Shown piece after piece: positions 44,332-52,799 of a stretch of DNA of 64,000 nt. Origin of the DNA: Flavobacterium ammonificans (GTDB taxonomy: Bacteria; Bacteroidota; Bacteroidia; Flavobacteriales; Flavobacteriaceae); NCBI RefSeq assembly GCF_020886115.1, contig NZ_AP025185.1, positions 1,798,001 through 1,862,000 of the forward strand, written 5' to 3'. A program made the translations under genes and the position numbers. Each line of letters begins with the position of its first letter. The stretch's first letter is position 1. Below the pieces are notes generated by a model. The model did no database searches and was not told where the DNA came from. It saw nothing but the letters and a program-made list of their open reading frames with translations.

Positions 44332-46254
44332 TTATTTCTTTTTGTTTTTTGATCTTGATTTAGCTATTTCGAGTTTGGCTTTTTCCAATTCTAATTTTGC
44401 TTTTTCAATTTCGGCTTTTGCCTTTTCTAATTCGACTTTTGCTTTGGATAATTCTTCTTTTGCTTCTTTCATCGAGTTATCACGAATAGTTTTAGCATTT
44501 TTCCTCTGTATTTCAATGATTTTTTTTCTGTTATCTATTTTAACGGAATCGATTTCATTTTTATTTAATTTATCAAATTTGTTTAAATCTTCATATGAAA
44601 TTTCTATTAAGGAATTTTCACGAATAGCTTTAGCATTTTTCCTCTGTATTTCAATGATTTTTTTTCTATTATAATTATTTATATTAATAGATTCGATTTC
44701 ATTTTTATCTAATTTGTTTAAATCATCTTTAGAAATCACTTTGTTATCGAGAAGAATTTCAGGGTCATCATTTACAAAATTAGAACTAGCTACAATTCTA
44801 ATTTCACCATTTGATTTTCCTTTTTTTACATCAACTGATTTAATTGTACTAGCAACAATTTTTTCCATTTCGTCTTTAGAAATCTTCTTGTCATTAAGGT
44901 AAATTATAGTTTCATTATCAATTGAAGCCGGTGAATTACTTTTAACAGCGGTAATTTTTAATTGATTGTTTGAATCGGAGCGATTTACAATTAAAGCCCT
45001 ATCTTGTTTTAAGTTTGGAGTATCAGTACTATCTGTTTCACTCGCTATTAATGAAGCAGTGGCTATATTAGATACCTCTTTAAAACCTATACTGTTTTTA
45101 TTATATTCATCTTTTTCATTATAAATTTCTATAGTTTTTATAGGCTCGTTTCCTCTAACTTCTTTTACAGTTTTTGTTTTAGGATTCTTTTTTGAAGTTA
45201 ACTCTAAACGTATTGCAATGATTTCTCCGTCTTTATTACGTTTAACATTATTTATTTTTAGAGTAGTATCATCTGTAGTAAAACTTTTCTCAATTGCTTT
45301 AATTTCATCATTTGTTGTTTTTGAAGTGATTAAATTATCGGTTTCAACTTCGGTATAATAGCCAACAACTTTTGAATTTACTACAATTTTGGTTTGTGCA
45401 ATAGTTTCAATTTGAAATAACAACATAAAGCCAACTAATACTGGAAGAATGGTGGCATACTTCCAAGCATTTCTTTTGTGAGATTGATTTGTTTGTAACA
45501 TAATAATTCGTTTTTTAATTAAAGATTGATAAAAGGGATTGGTAATACTTAATGATTGTTGATTAGCGACTACCTTTAAAAGTGTTTTTTGATATTCGTA
45601 TTTATTTTCAATTTGTTCCAAAGAGTGATTGTCTGCTATGAATTCTAAATTTTGTAACATCGCTTTTCGGTACAACCAAATGATTGGATTAATCCAAAAT
45701 AACGCGCAGTAAACTTTTGAGATTAATACATCAATGGAATGGAATTGTTTGACGTGAATACGTTCGTGCGTTATAATGTGTTCGTATTCCTCTTTAGAAA
45801 AAAGAGTAGGATTAATTACTATGTACTTAAAGAAAGAAAATGGATTTTCTGTCGAGTTAGAATAAATCAAAGTGAAATTGGTGTCTTTCTGTTTGTTCAA
45901 TTTGATAATCTTATTAAAAAAAGAAGCAATTTCGATTCCTACTTTTAGTATAATTATTAGGGAAACCAACACATAAGCTGAACTCAAAATTAGCGACCAA
46001 TCAACGGGTTCTTTTATAACTTTACTCTCAGTTATTGGAACTACTTCTATGAATTGAGAGATCGGTTCAGGGTCAACCCAAACGGTTTTAGTAAAAGTGA
46101 TTAAGGGTAAAACAATTGACGTTACCAATCCTATTAATAAATACCATCGATTGCCAACGTAAAAAGTTTCTTTACGAAGGAATGCTAAATACAATAAATA
46201 GAACGCTATGATGAGTCCATTTACTTTAGCAAAATAGAGTAGGAAGTTTTCCAT
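44332..46254 (-). CDS. BlaR1-like M56-family sensor metalloprotease
   Basis: A 640-aa protein. N-terminal membrane helices (about 5-25, 35-55 and 88-105) are followed by the M56 zinc site His163-Glu-Arg-Ile-His167 (ITHERIHVKQ) with Glu204 in LEFIAD as likely third ligand, and another helix at 265-282. The long C-terminus carries the domain shared with the companion (316-391), two plug-like units (about 448-478 and 498-524), a tandem repeat (about 516-550 and 566-596) and a Lys/Glu coiled coil from 595. It lacks the penicillin-binding domain of true BlaR1, so beta-lactam sensing should not be assumed. Its start is one base from blaI. Confidence 0.92.
   Translation of the reverse strand: MENFLLYFAKVNGLIIAFYLLYLAFLRKETFYVGNRWYLLIGLVTSIVLPLITFTKTVWVDPEPISQFIEVVPITESKVIKEPVDWSLILSSAYVLVSLIIILKVGIEIASFFNKIIKLNKQKDTNFTLIYSNSTENPFSFFKYIVINPTLFSKEEYEHIITHERIHVKQFHSIDVLISKVYCALFWINPIIWLYRKAMLQNLEFIADNHSLEQIENKYEYQKTLLKVVANQQSLSITNPFYQSLIKKRIIMLQTNQSHKRNAWKYATILPVLVGFMLLFQIETIAQTKIVVNSKVVGYYTEVETDNLITSKTTNDEIKAIEKSFTTDDTTLKINNVKRNKDGEIIAIRLELTSKKNPKTKTVKEVRGNEPIKTIEIYNEKDEYNKNSIGFKEVSNIATASLIASETDSTDTPNLKQDRALIVNRSDSNNQLKITAVKSNSPASIDNETIIYLNDKKISKDEMEKIVASTIKSVDVKKGKSNGEIRIVASSNFVNDDPEILLDNKVISKDDLNKLDKNEIESININNYNRKKIIEIQRKNAKAIRENSLIEISYEDLNKFDKLNKNEIDSVKIDNRKKIIEIQRKNAKTIRDNSMKEAKEELSKAKVELEKAKAEIEKAKLELEKAKLEIAKSRSKNKKK
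44481..44672 (-). repeat. In-frame tandem repeat in the sensor gene
   Basis: Two copies of about 54 bases (44481-44534 and 44619-44672), nearly identical, with a period of 138 bases (46 codons). They encode RKKIIEIQRKNAKAIREN and the near-copy RKKIIEIQRKNAKTIRDN. High DNA identity against a diverged linker points to recent duplication or gene conversion. Confidence 0.85.
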
Positions 46255-46255
46255 A

Positions 46256-46615
46256 CTAGTCCTTTTTTTCGATTAAAGCTAAAATTTCACGGAGCTCCTC
46301 AGCCGATATTTTCTCTTCTTCAGCAAAATAGGAAACTAGATTTTTGTATGAACTATTAAAGTAATTTGTAATAGCGGTATTCATAAATGCTTTTCGATAC
46401 TCCTCAATTGGAACAATAGGGAAGTACTGGTGGGTTTTTCCGTAGGCATTATACCCTACATACCCTTTCTCTTCTAAATTTCGAACAATTGTTGAGAGTG
46501 TATTGTAGTGTGGTTTATCCTCTACAATTTCTTCCATAATGTCTTTTACAAAAGCTCTTTTTAGCTTCCATAAAATGTGCATTATTTCTTCTTCTTTGTT
46601 GGTAAGTTTTTGCAT
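46256..46615 (-). CDS. BlaI/MecI-type repressor
   Basis: A 119-aa winged-helix repressor: LTNKEEEIMHILWKLKRAFVKDIMEEI (HTH region), PHYNTLSTIVRNLEEKGYVGY (recognition helix, with the conserved NTL), and a C-terminal dimerisation region. Members repress their own operon and are cleaved or released by the M56 partner. It overlaps nothing and lies one base before the M56 gene. Directly upstream are the triple palindromes and a consensus promoter. Confidence 0.95.
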   Translation of the reverse strand: MQKLTNKEEEIMHILWKLKRAFVKDIMEEIVEDKPHYNTLSTIVRNLEEKGYVGYNAYGKTHQYFPIVPIEEYRKAFMNTAITNYFNSSYKNLVSYFAEEEKISAEELREILALIEKKD

Positions 46616-46634
46616 GGCTATAAATTTTATAGAC

Positions 46635-46665
46635 CAAACGTAAAACTATTATTTTAGTTAAACAA
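46635..46665 (-). promoter_or_regulatory. Promoter of the blaI-M56 operon
   Basis: Minus-strand TACGTTTG (complement of 46635-46642) with TTG (complement of 46663-46665) 20 bases upstream. It is embedded in the triple operator: the first palindrome lies between the boxes and the second starts over the -33 element. Start of transcription near 46628. Confidence 0.75.
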
Positions 46666-46699
46666 CTATTTTTATAGTTATTTAACTAAATTTTTAGTT
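46644..46699. promoter_or_regulatory. Triple palindromic operator of the BlaI-type repressor
   Basis: Three copies of AACTA-N6-TAGTT at 46644-46659, 46664-46679 and 46684-46699, all 16 bp and at an exact 20-bp period (4-bp linkers). Half-sites are fully conserved, spacers differ. The first overlaps the promoter spacer and the second its -33 box, so a bound repressor would block transcription. The two half-turn-separated half-sites suit a winged-helix dimer. Confidence 0.78.
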
Positions 46700-47080
46700 T
46701 TTAAGCTAATTTATTGGAGTTATAGAATTAATCGTCAAGACTGTAATGCTTATAAGAAAACATAATTTCATAATGGTTTTGAATGTTTCATCAATGAAGC
46801 AACCATTATAAATGAATAAATCTTAAATCACATAAAAAAGTAATAACTACGCCAAACAGTAGAAAAACAAGTACGGGTTTTATGAAAGTAAAGTCAAAAT
46901 CAATTCTTTTTAGTTGATTTAATTTGAATTGTGCTTTTATGATAAAGGGAATATCAATAACATTTTATAATAGACTATGAAAGACATTAAAACCGACAAT
47001 TAAAATGCCGCATAAATGTCAGATATAACCGTTACAATGAAAATAATTATTGAATAACTTTGGAATAAAATTAATTTAAT
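46700..47080. other. Intergenic region between the divergent BlaI and XRE genes
   Basis: About 380 bases, AT-rich. An imperfect hairpin lies at 46770-46809 (ATAATGGTT and AACCATTAT with an inner paired segment). A TAACTTTG -7-like box at 47056-47063 probably serves the XRE gene, though no good -33 is seen. No convincing ORF. Confidence 0.5.
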
Positions 47081-47662
47081 ATGATTATGAATTCAATTGG
47101 TAATAAAATTTCTGAATTAAGAAAAGTAAAAGGTTACACTCAAGAGGAATTAGCAGAATTATCTAAAATCAATCTTAGAACTATCCAAAGAATTGAAAAT
47201 GATAAAAACGAACCTCGGGGTAAAACTTTAAAATTAATTTGTGATATATTAGAAATTGACCCCTCCGAATTTAAATCTAACACAATGAATAATCATAAAA
47301 AAAGTGTTTTATATATTTTATTGAATATATGTTTCTACTTATTATTAAATATAATTTTAATGTTTGTAATAGGTTTTCTAACTCTAGATTCTGAAGCAAA
47401 TTTAAACAGTAGAATTGGAGCTTTTCTTTTAAGCATTTTTATTCCTTTTTACATTGTATACATCACTAAAAGTATGAATCCAATAGAAAGAGTTTTAAAA
47501 TTTGGTTCTGGATATATTTTATATATAATTATGTTATTATTTGCTCGAGGTCTAATATTGGGATTCCAAATTGGGTTTATTAGGACAGGATTATTTCAAT
47601 GTTTGATAATATCTATTGGGGTTTTATTTTATGGAAACTATTTACTAAAGGAAGAGAAATAA
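47081..47662 (+). CDS. XRE-type HTH regulator with C-terminal membrane domain
   Basis: A 193-aa protein. The N-terminal HTH (GNKISELRKVKGYTQEELAELSKINLRTIQRIENDKNEPRGKTLKLICDILEIDPSEFKS, about 7-66) is a Xre/Cro fold. The rest (about 72-190) has four hydrophobic helices with few polar residues. A soluble HTH followed by membrane helices is a known layout for small regulators in Flavobacteriaceae. The start may be the second Met (MNSIGNKI, 47087). Targets unknown. Confidence 0.85.
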   Translation: MIMNSIGNKISELRKVKGYTQEELAELSKINLRTIQRIENDKNEPRGKTLKLICDILEIDPSEFKSNTMNNHKKSVLYILLNICFYLLLNIILMFVIGFLTLDSEANLNSRIGAFLLSIFIPFYIVYITKSMNPIERVLKFGSGYILYIIMLLFARGLILGFQIGFIRTGLFQCLIISIGVLFYGNYLLKEEK

Positions 47663-47792
47663 AAATGTTTTACAACAGCAGTTTCAAGCAATTTCAAATT
47701 TTGAAGTAAGTTCACTTTTAGTTTCGCAATAATTTTTTCCTAAACAGAAAATATAAAGTTCCGAATTTCGCTACTCGTGAAGCATCGGGATG

Positions 47793-49007
47793 TTACTGGG
47801 CTTGTTTAAGTAAACGTTGCAACCAAATGCAACACAATACAGCAATAACTCCCAATGTTCCCATTACAAACCAATTGGCTTGGTAGTTGAAGTGGCTAAT
47901 AATTTCTAACCCCATTTTGGAACTTGCAATATGCGCCAAACTGAAACTCATGGTGAACAAAGCCATATAACGTCCTTCGTGGCCTTTGGTTGCACGACTC
48001 AATGCAAAAGAATTGGAGAAGGGGAAAATAAACATTTCACCAAAAGTAATAAAGAGTAAACTCACAATTAAGAAGACTGCCCAGGCATTCAATAGCAATA
48101 CATAAAAACTAATTGCCATTAGTATGCTTCCCCACAAAATAATCTTGAGTTTACTGATGTTTTTACGTTGGCAATAACTTACAATTGGCATTTCTAGAAA
48201 GAAAATAAGGATTCCGTTAAAGGACAAAATCAATCCGCTTTGAAATTCGGTTAAACCAAAATGTTCGCTGTGATAGAGCGGTAGCGTAGTAAATAATTGA
48301 AAAAATAAAACCGCTGTTATGAAACAAACGAATAAGAAAATCCAAAATATTTTGTCTTTAAAAACTGATTCTCTTTTGGCTTCAGCTTCTTTTTTGGCAA
48401 TTAAATCTTCAGGGACTTTCTTTTCTTTTACCAATACTGCAAATAGAACAATGGCTATAATACAAGAACTTCCATCTACCCAAAATAAGGCTTGGTAGCC
48501 TTGGCTTAAAATAATCAAACCACCTAAGGCGGGTCCAGCTGCAAAACCTAGATTGACAGCTAATCTAACTAAGGTCAAAGCGCGCGTACGATTTTCGGGT
48601 TTGGCATAGGTGCCTAATGACACAAACATGGCGGGACGAAACATATCGGCAATCACCATAATGGTAAACATACTTACACACAAGGCCCAAAAAGAAGTGA
48701 CGTATTGCAAGAAAAAGAACATCACACCACTAGTAAATAAACTGAAAATCATGATTTTGTAAAATCCAATTTTGTCAGATAATTTTCCACCTAACCAGGA
48801 GCCAAGCATCGAGCCAAAACCAAAACACACCATAATCCATCCTACTTGAGAATAGGAAAGATGCAAGTCTTCTTTGAGGTATTTGGATAGAAATGGCAAG
48901 ACCATTGTTCCGGCGCGATTGATAAAAGTAATCAACGCCAAAATCCAAACCTCTCTTCGAAAGCCTCTAAAATTATTGATGTATCGTTGCAGTCCTGACT
49001 GAATCAT
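47793..49007 (-). CDS. Major facilitator superfamily transporter
   Basis: A 404-aa protein with about 12 hydrophobic helices. The MFS signature between helices 2 and 3 is seen as GSWLGGKLSDKIGFYKIM, and the other half has SYCQRKNISKLKIIL. A charged central loop (about 195-215, KEKKVPEDLIAKKEAEAKRE) separates the halves. Substrate cannot be told; the class includes drug and sugar exporters. A TACCTTTG -7 box (complement of 49024-49031) lies just upstream. Confidence 0.93.
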   Translation of the reverse strand: MIQSGLQRYINNFRGFRREVWILALITFINRAGTMVLPFLSKYLKEDLHLSYSQVGWIMVCFGFGSMLGSWLGGKLSDKIGFYKIMIFSLFTSGVMFFFLQYVTSFWALCVSMFTIMVIADMFRPAMFVSLGTYAKPENRTRALTLVRLAVNLGFAAGPALGGLIILSQGYQALFWVDGSSCIIAIVLFAVLVKEKKVPEDLIAKKEAEAKRESVFKDKIFWIFLFVCFITAVLFFQLFTTLPLYHSEHFGLTEFQSGLILSFNGILIFFLEMPIVSYCQRKNISKLKIILWGSILMAISFYVLLLNAWAVFLIVSLLFITFGEMFIFPFSNSFALSRATKGHEGRYMALFTMSFSLAHIASSKMGLEIISHFNYQANWFVMGTLGVIAVLCCIWLQRLLKQAQ

Positions 49008-49102
49008 AGTAAAAATTGTGTGGCAAAGGTACCAACTTTTAGCTAAGGATTTATTCTTGAAATCAGGATGTTTTAAATTAATTTCATTTGCTTTTAAAAT
49101 AC

Positions 49103-49132
49103 TTTGTTTTCTATTGGATTGTAGTATTTTTG
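49103..49132 (+). promoter_or_regulatory. Promoter of the DUF1684-TatD-tcdA gene run
   Basis: TTTG at 49103-49106, 18 bases, TATTTTTG at 49125-49132. Start near 49139, ten bases before the ATG at 49149, so the leader is very short. Confidence 0.65.
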
Positions 49133-49148
49133 CTGAAATAATTTTCAG

Positions 49149-49751
49149 ATGAAGAAGGTAGTTGCTTTATTAATGATGATGCAATTTGGTTTTGGCTTTG
49201 CCCAAGCCCAATTTGATTTGGCTAGTATAGAGAAATTCCAAAAGGAATTGAATGCCGAATATGCCGATGCTAAAACGAGTCCGCTTTTACCAGAAGATTT
49301 AATATCATTTCAAACCTTGGATTTTTATCCTGCCAATGCCCAATTTTTTGTAGTAGCAAAATTTATTCGTACCGAGAACGAGCAACCTTTCGAAATGAAA
49401 ACGACTACTACTAGAAAACCCGTTTATGTGAAGTATGGTGAAGCGCATTTTAGCATTGATGGCCAGGATTTTAAATTGAACATATATAGCAATATTGAAT
49501 TGTCCAAAAAGAAAGAATACAAAGATTATTTGTTCTTGCCTTTTTCGGATTTGACTTGTGGGAACGAAAGTTATATTGGGGGAAGATATCTTGATTTGGA
49601 AATCCCTCAAGGTAATACTATTGTGATTGATTTCAATACTTCTTATAATCCGTATTGTGCCTATAATCCGAAATATTCATGTCCGAAAGTGCCTTTGGAA
49701 AACGATTTAAAAATTGAAATTCGCGCGGGTGTTCAAAAGTTTCATGATTAA
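49149..49751 (+). CDS. DUF1684-type secreted protein
   Basis: A 200-aa protein with a signal peptide (MKKVVALLMMMQFGFGFAQA) and the family motifs FQKELNAEYADAKTSPLLPEDLISFQTLDFYPANAQF, YGEAHFSIDGQDFKLNIYSN, LFLPFSDLTCGNESYIGGRYLDL and the closing FNTSYNPYCAYNPKYSCPKVPLENDLKIEIRAG, which has a conserved cluster of Cys and aromatic residues. This is the DUF1684 layout. Activity is unknown. Its stop overlaps the TatD start (TAATG). Confidence 0.88.
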   Translation: MKKVVALLMMMQFGFGFAQAQFDLASIEKFQKELNAEYADAKTSPLLPEDLISFQTLDFYPANAQFFVVAKFIRTENEQPFEMKTTTTRKPVYVKYGEAHFSIDGQDFKLNIYSNIELSKKKEYKDYLFLPFSDLTCGNESYIGGRYLDLEIPQGNTIVIDFNTSYNPYCAYNPKYSCPKVPLENDLKIEIRAGVQKFHD

Positions 49752-50425
49752 TGCAGTACTTTAATTTACATACGCATTCGTATAGCAATCAATCAGATGT
49801 GGTTGAATTAGTGAATCAATATCCTCAAGAATTTAATGATGTAATTCCTAATTATTCTATTGGAATTCACCCTTGGTTTATTGTGGAAGATCGTATCGAA
49901 AGTGATTTCGCTAGTATTGAAAGTAAATTAAAAGAGAAAAATTGTTTGGCTATAGGCGAGTGCGGATTGGACAAGCGAATTGTAATTCCGTTTGAATTAC
50001 AGCAAGCCGTTTTTGAACGACAATTGCTTTTGGCAGAAAAATACCAAAAACCAGTTGTGATTCATTGTGTAGCGGCTTTTCAGGAGTTGATTGCGATTAA
50101 AAAGCGATTGAAAATTTCGGTTCCTTTTCTCATACATGGATTTTCTAAAAATGAATCCGTAGCCAATGAATTACTAGCAAATGGTTGTTATATTTCATTT
50201 GGAAAATATTTATTGCGAATGCACCAATTAGAATCCGTTTTTTGTGCCATGCCCAACGACCGATTTTTTTTGGAAACCGATACAGACGAACAAACGATTC
50301 AAGAAGTGTATGAGCTAGCGGCACAATATAAAGGGCTTTCAGTTGCTCAAATACAAGAAATAGTGAATACTAATTTTAATACCATTTTTGCTACCCATTT
50401 AACAAATAACCAAATAAACTTATAA
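49751..50425 (+). CDS. TatD family hydrolase
   Basis: A 224-aa metal-dependent hydrolase of the amidohydrolase superfamily: FNLHTHSY near the N-terminus, SIGIHPWF, AIGECGLDKR, VIHCVAAFQE, FLIHGFSKN and FLETDTDE, the metal-ligand set of TatD. TatD enzymes act as nucleases or deacylases in quality control. It is slightly short of typical (about 260). It overlaps the preceding stop by one base. Confidence 0.93.
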   Translation: MQYFNLHTHSYSNQSDVVELVNQYPQEFNDVIPNYSIGIHPWFIVEDRIESDFASIESKLKEKNCLAIGECGLDKRIVIPFELQQAVFERQLLLAEKYQKPVVIHCVAAFQELIAIKKRLKISVPFLIHGFSKNESVANELLANGCYISFGKYLLRMHQLESVFCAMPNDRFFLETDTDEQTIQEVYELAAQYKGLSVAQIQEIVNTNFNTIFATHLTNNQINL

Positions 50426-50445
50426 ACTAATAAACAATCAATAGT

Positions 50446-51165
50446 ATGGCAGAGTGGACAGAAAGAGCCGAATTATTATTTAAAAAAGAAGGATTAGATA
50501 AATTACAAAATGCTAAAGTATTAGTCGTTGGTTTAGGAGGTGTGGGTTCTTTTGCGGCTGAATTTTTAGCAAGAGCAGGAGTTGGCACTATGACTATCGT
50601 TGATGGAGATGTAGTGGATATTACCAATATTAACAGACAATTACCTGCTTTACATTCTACCGTTGGTCAATCTAAAATTTCCATTGTGGGTGATCGTTTA
50701 ATGGACATTAATCCCGAATTACAATTGACTCGAATCCAAGAATTTTTATCGCCAGAGCGTGCGTTTGAATTGGTTTCAACAGAGTTTGATTATGTTTTGG
50801 ATTGTATCGATAGCGTTACACCCAAATTGAATTTAATTATCGCTGCCAAAAGAAAAGGGGTAAAAGTAATCAGCAGTATGGGCGCTGGAGGTAAAATGGA
50901 AGCGGCTAAAGTAAAAGTTTCTGATATTAGTAAAACAGAAAATTGCTTTTTAGCGCGAACCATCAAACGCCGTTTGAAAGAAGTAAAAATTGACAAAGGA
51001 GTGAAAGTAGTTTTCTCTTCAGAAATTCAGGACGAAACAAGTTTAAAAACAACTGACGGAAAGAATTTCAAGAAATCATTTTACGGCACTAACAGTTATA
51101 TGCCTGGATTGTTTGGCTTGTATGCAGCAGAAACCGTGATTCGCTATTTATTAAACAGAGACTAA
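50446..51165 (+). CDS. tcdA: tRNA threonylcarbamoyladenosine dehydratase
   Basis: A 239-aa ThiF/E1-like ATPase that cyclises t6A37 in tRNA to ct6A. It has the ATP loop VLVVGLGGVGSFAAEFLARAG, DGDVVDITNINRQLPALHSTVGQSK (the Arg finger region), DCIDSVTPKLNL and a CFLARTIKRRLK segment near the middle. The C-terminal FYGTNSYMPGLFGLYAAETVIRYL matches TcdA. Neighbours are unrelated housekeeping genes. Confidence 0.93.
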   Translation: MAEWTERAELLFKKEGLDKLQNAKVLVVGLGGVGSFAAEFLARAGVGTMTIVDGDVVDITNINRQLPALHSTVGQSKISIVGDRLMDINPELQLTRIQEFLSPERAFELVSTEFDYVLDCIDSVTPKLNLIIAAKRKGVKVISSMGAGGKMEAAKVKVSDISKTENCFLARTIKRRLKEVKIDKGVKVVFSSEIQDETSLKTTDGKNFKKSFYGTNSYMPGLFGLYAAETVIRYLLNRD

Positions 51166-51186
51166 TTAGTTTTAGATAAATCAACT

Positions 51187-51843
51187 ATGATACAGACGGT
51201 GATTTTTGACATGGATGGAGTAATTGTGGATACCGAACCGGTTCATCGCTATGCCTATTTCAAACAATTTGAGGAACTGAATATTGAAGTAACCGAGGCA
51301 ATGTATACTTCGTTTACTGGATTTTCGACTCGAAATACGTTTCAAACTTTAAAAGAACAATTTCAATTAGAGCAGGAGGTAGAAGACTTGATTCAGCGAA
51401 AGAGAAGTATCTTTAATGATGCTTTTGATACCAAAGAAGATTTGGAATTGCTTGAAGGTGTTAGAACTTTAATAGAAGATTTGCACCAAAACGGAATTCA
51501 ATTGATTTTAGCTTCTTCAGCTTCGAAAGTGACGATTGATCGCGTTTTTACTCGTTTTGGCTTGCATGACTTTTTTACTCATATTGTCAGTGGAGAAGAT
51601 TTTCCAAAATCCAAACCACATCCAGCAATTTTTGAACATGCGGCTTCTTTATCAATTGCGTCAAAAGAAAATTGTATTGTTATTGAAGATAGTACTAATG
51701 GTGTAAAAGCAGCCAAAGCTGCAGGAATTTTTTGTGTGGGATATGTAAGTGCACATTCAAAAGATCAAAATCTTGATGAGGCAGATTGTATCATTAATCA
51801 TTTTAATGAGCTAAATGCTCAAGCTGTCAAGATATTAAATTAA
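51187..51843 (+). CDS. HAD phosphatase, beta-phosphoglucomutase-like
   Basis: A 218-aa HAD-superfamily hydrolase: nucleophile motif I FDMDGVIVDTEPVH, a helical cap (about 17-80), motif II ILASSASKVT, motif III Lys in FPKSKPHP, and motif IV VIEDSTNGVKAAKAAG. The family includes beta-phosphoglucomutase and sugar-phosphate phosphatases; substrate cannot be assigned. It lies 21 bases after tcdA. Confidence 0.93.
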   Translation: MIQTVIFDMDGVIVDTEPVHRYAYFKQFEELNIEVTEAMYTSFTGFSTRNTFQTLKEQFQLEQEVEDLIQRKRSIFNDAFDTKEDLELLEGVRTLIEDLHQNGIQLILASSASKVTIDRVFTRFGLHDFFTHIVSGEDFPKSKPHPAIFEHAASLSIASKENCIVIEDSTNGVKAAKAAGIFCVGYVSAHSKDQNLDEADCIINHFNELNAQAVKILN

Positions 51844-51901
51844 AATTAACACTTCGCATTCATTTGAATTTGTAAATTTGGAATCAATTAAAAATAAAAC
51901 T

Positions 51902-52747
51902 ATGAAAAAAATAATTTTTGCATTAGCCGTATTAATTTCTCAATTTGTTGCACAAGCACAAATCAAAACACCACAGTCAAGTCCAAGAGCTATAGTTAGT
52001 CAAATGGTTGGATTAACAGAAGTTGATTTAAATTATTCGCGTCCAGGAGCAAAAGGAAGACCTGTTTTTGGAAATTTGGTTCCTTTTGGTAAACTTTGGA
52101 GAACGGGTGCCAATGAAAATACAACAATCTCATTTAGTGATGATGTAGTTATTGATGGCAAAACCTTAAAGAAAGGAAAATATGCCTTGTATACAGTGCC
52201 AAGAATTGAAAGTTGGGATGTTATTTTTTATACCACAACTGATAACTGGGGTTTACCAGAGCAATTCAATGAAGCCAATGTTGCCTTGAAAACTACTGTT
52301 AAGGAAGAAGCTTTATCAAAACCAGTTGAGAATTTAACTATTGCCATTTCTAATTTGGACAATAATTCGGCAACATTAGAAATCTCTTGGGAGAACTCTT
52401 TTGTAAGTTTGAAATTTGAGGTTCCGACTCAAAAAACGGCTATGGCTAGTATAGATAAAGTTTTAGCTGGACCAACCGCTAATGATTATTATTCGGCTGC
52501 CAATTATTTGTTCCAGTCTAATTCTGATATGGGTAAATCCTTAGATTACGTTAATAAATCGTTGGAGATGAGTAAAGTTAAACCATTTTGGTATTTACGC
52601 CTTAAATCTGTAATTCAAGCTAAAATAGGAGATAAATCAGGAGCAATTGAAACTGCTAAACTATCGCTTGAAGCTGCTGAAGAAGCTAAGAATCAAGATT
52701 ACGTTAAAATGAATAAAGATAGTATTGCTGAATGGAGCAAAAAATAA
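51902..52747 (+). CDS. DUF2911-type secreted protein
   Basis: I start at ATG 51902 (MKKIIFALAVLISQFVAQAQ), 281 aa; a TAAATTTG -7 box at 51873-51880 makes the longer start at 51878 unlikely. After the signal peptide the DUF2911 domain covers about 20-150: SPRAIVSQMVGLTEVDLNYSRPGAKGRPVFGNLVPFGKLWRTGANENTTISFSDDVVIDGK. The C-terminus has TPR-like helices (about 185-275). Function unknown. Confidence 0.9.
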   Translation: MKKIIFALAVLISQFVAQAQIKTPQSSPRAIVSQMVGLTEVDLNYSRPGAKGRPVFGNLVPFGKLWRTGANENTTISFSDDVVIDGKTLKKGKYALYTVPRIESWDVIFYTTTDNWGLPEQFNEANVALKTTVKEEALSKPVENLTIAISNLDNNSATLEISWENSFVSLKFEVPTQKTAMASIDKVLAGPTANDYYSAANYLFQSNSDMGKSLDYVNKSLEMSKVKPFWYLRLKSVIQAKIGDKSGAIETAKLSLEAAEEAKNQDYVKMNKDSIAEWSKK

Positions 52748-52765
52748 TTAGAAATTCATTTCAAT

Positions 52766-52799
52766 AAAAAATCCCGTTTCAATTGAAACGGGATTTTTT
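52766..52799. terminator. Palindromic terminator, bidirectional
   Basis: A perfect 34-base palindrome (17-bp arms: A6, TCCCG, TTTCAA and complement). It serves the DUF2911 gene and the converging symporter gene, whose stop is at 52800. Confidence 0.88.

Noticed and set aside
44332..46615. Beta-lactam resistance operon (blaR1-blaI)
   Set aside because: The sensor has no penicillin-binding domain and no beta-lactamase gene is nearby, so only the regulator families match.
46644..46699. CRISPR array
   Set aside because: The periodic units are 16 bp palindromes with 4-bp linkers beside a promoter, not repeats with unique spacers.
46746..46806. A 20-codon plus-strand ORF in the blaI upstream region
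   Set aside because: Very short, lies inside an inverted repeat, and no initiation signal is seen.
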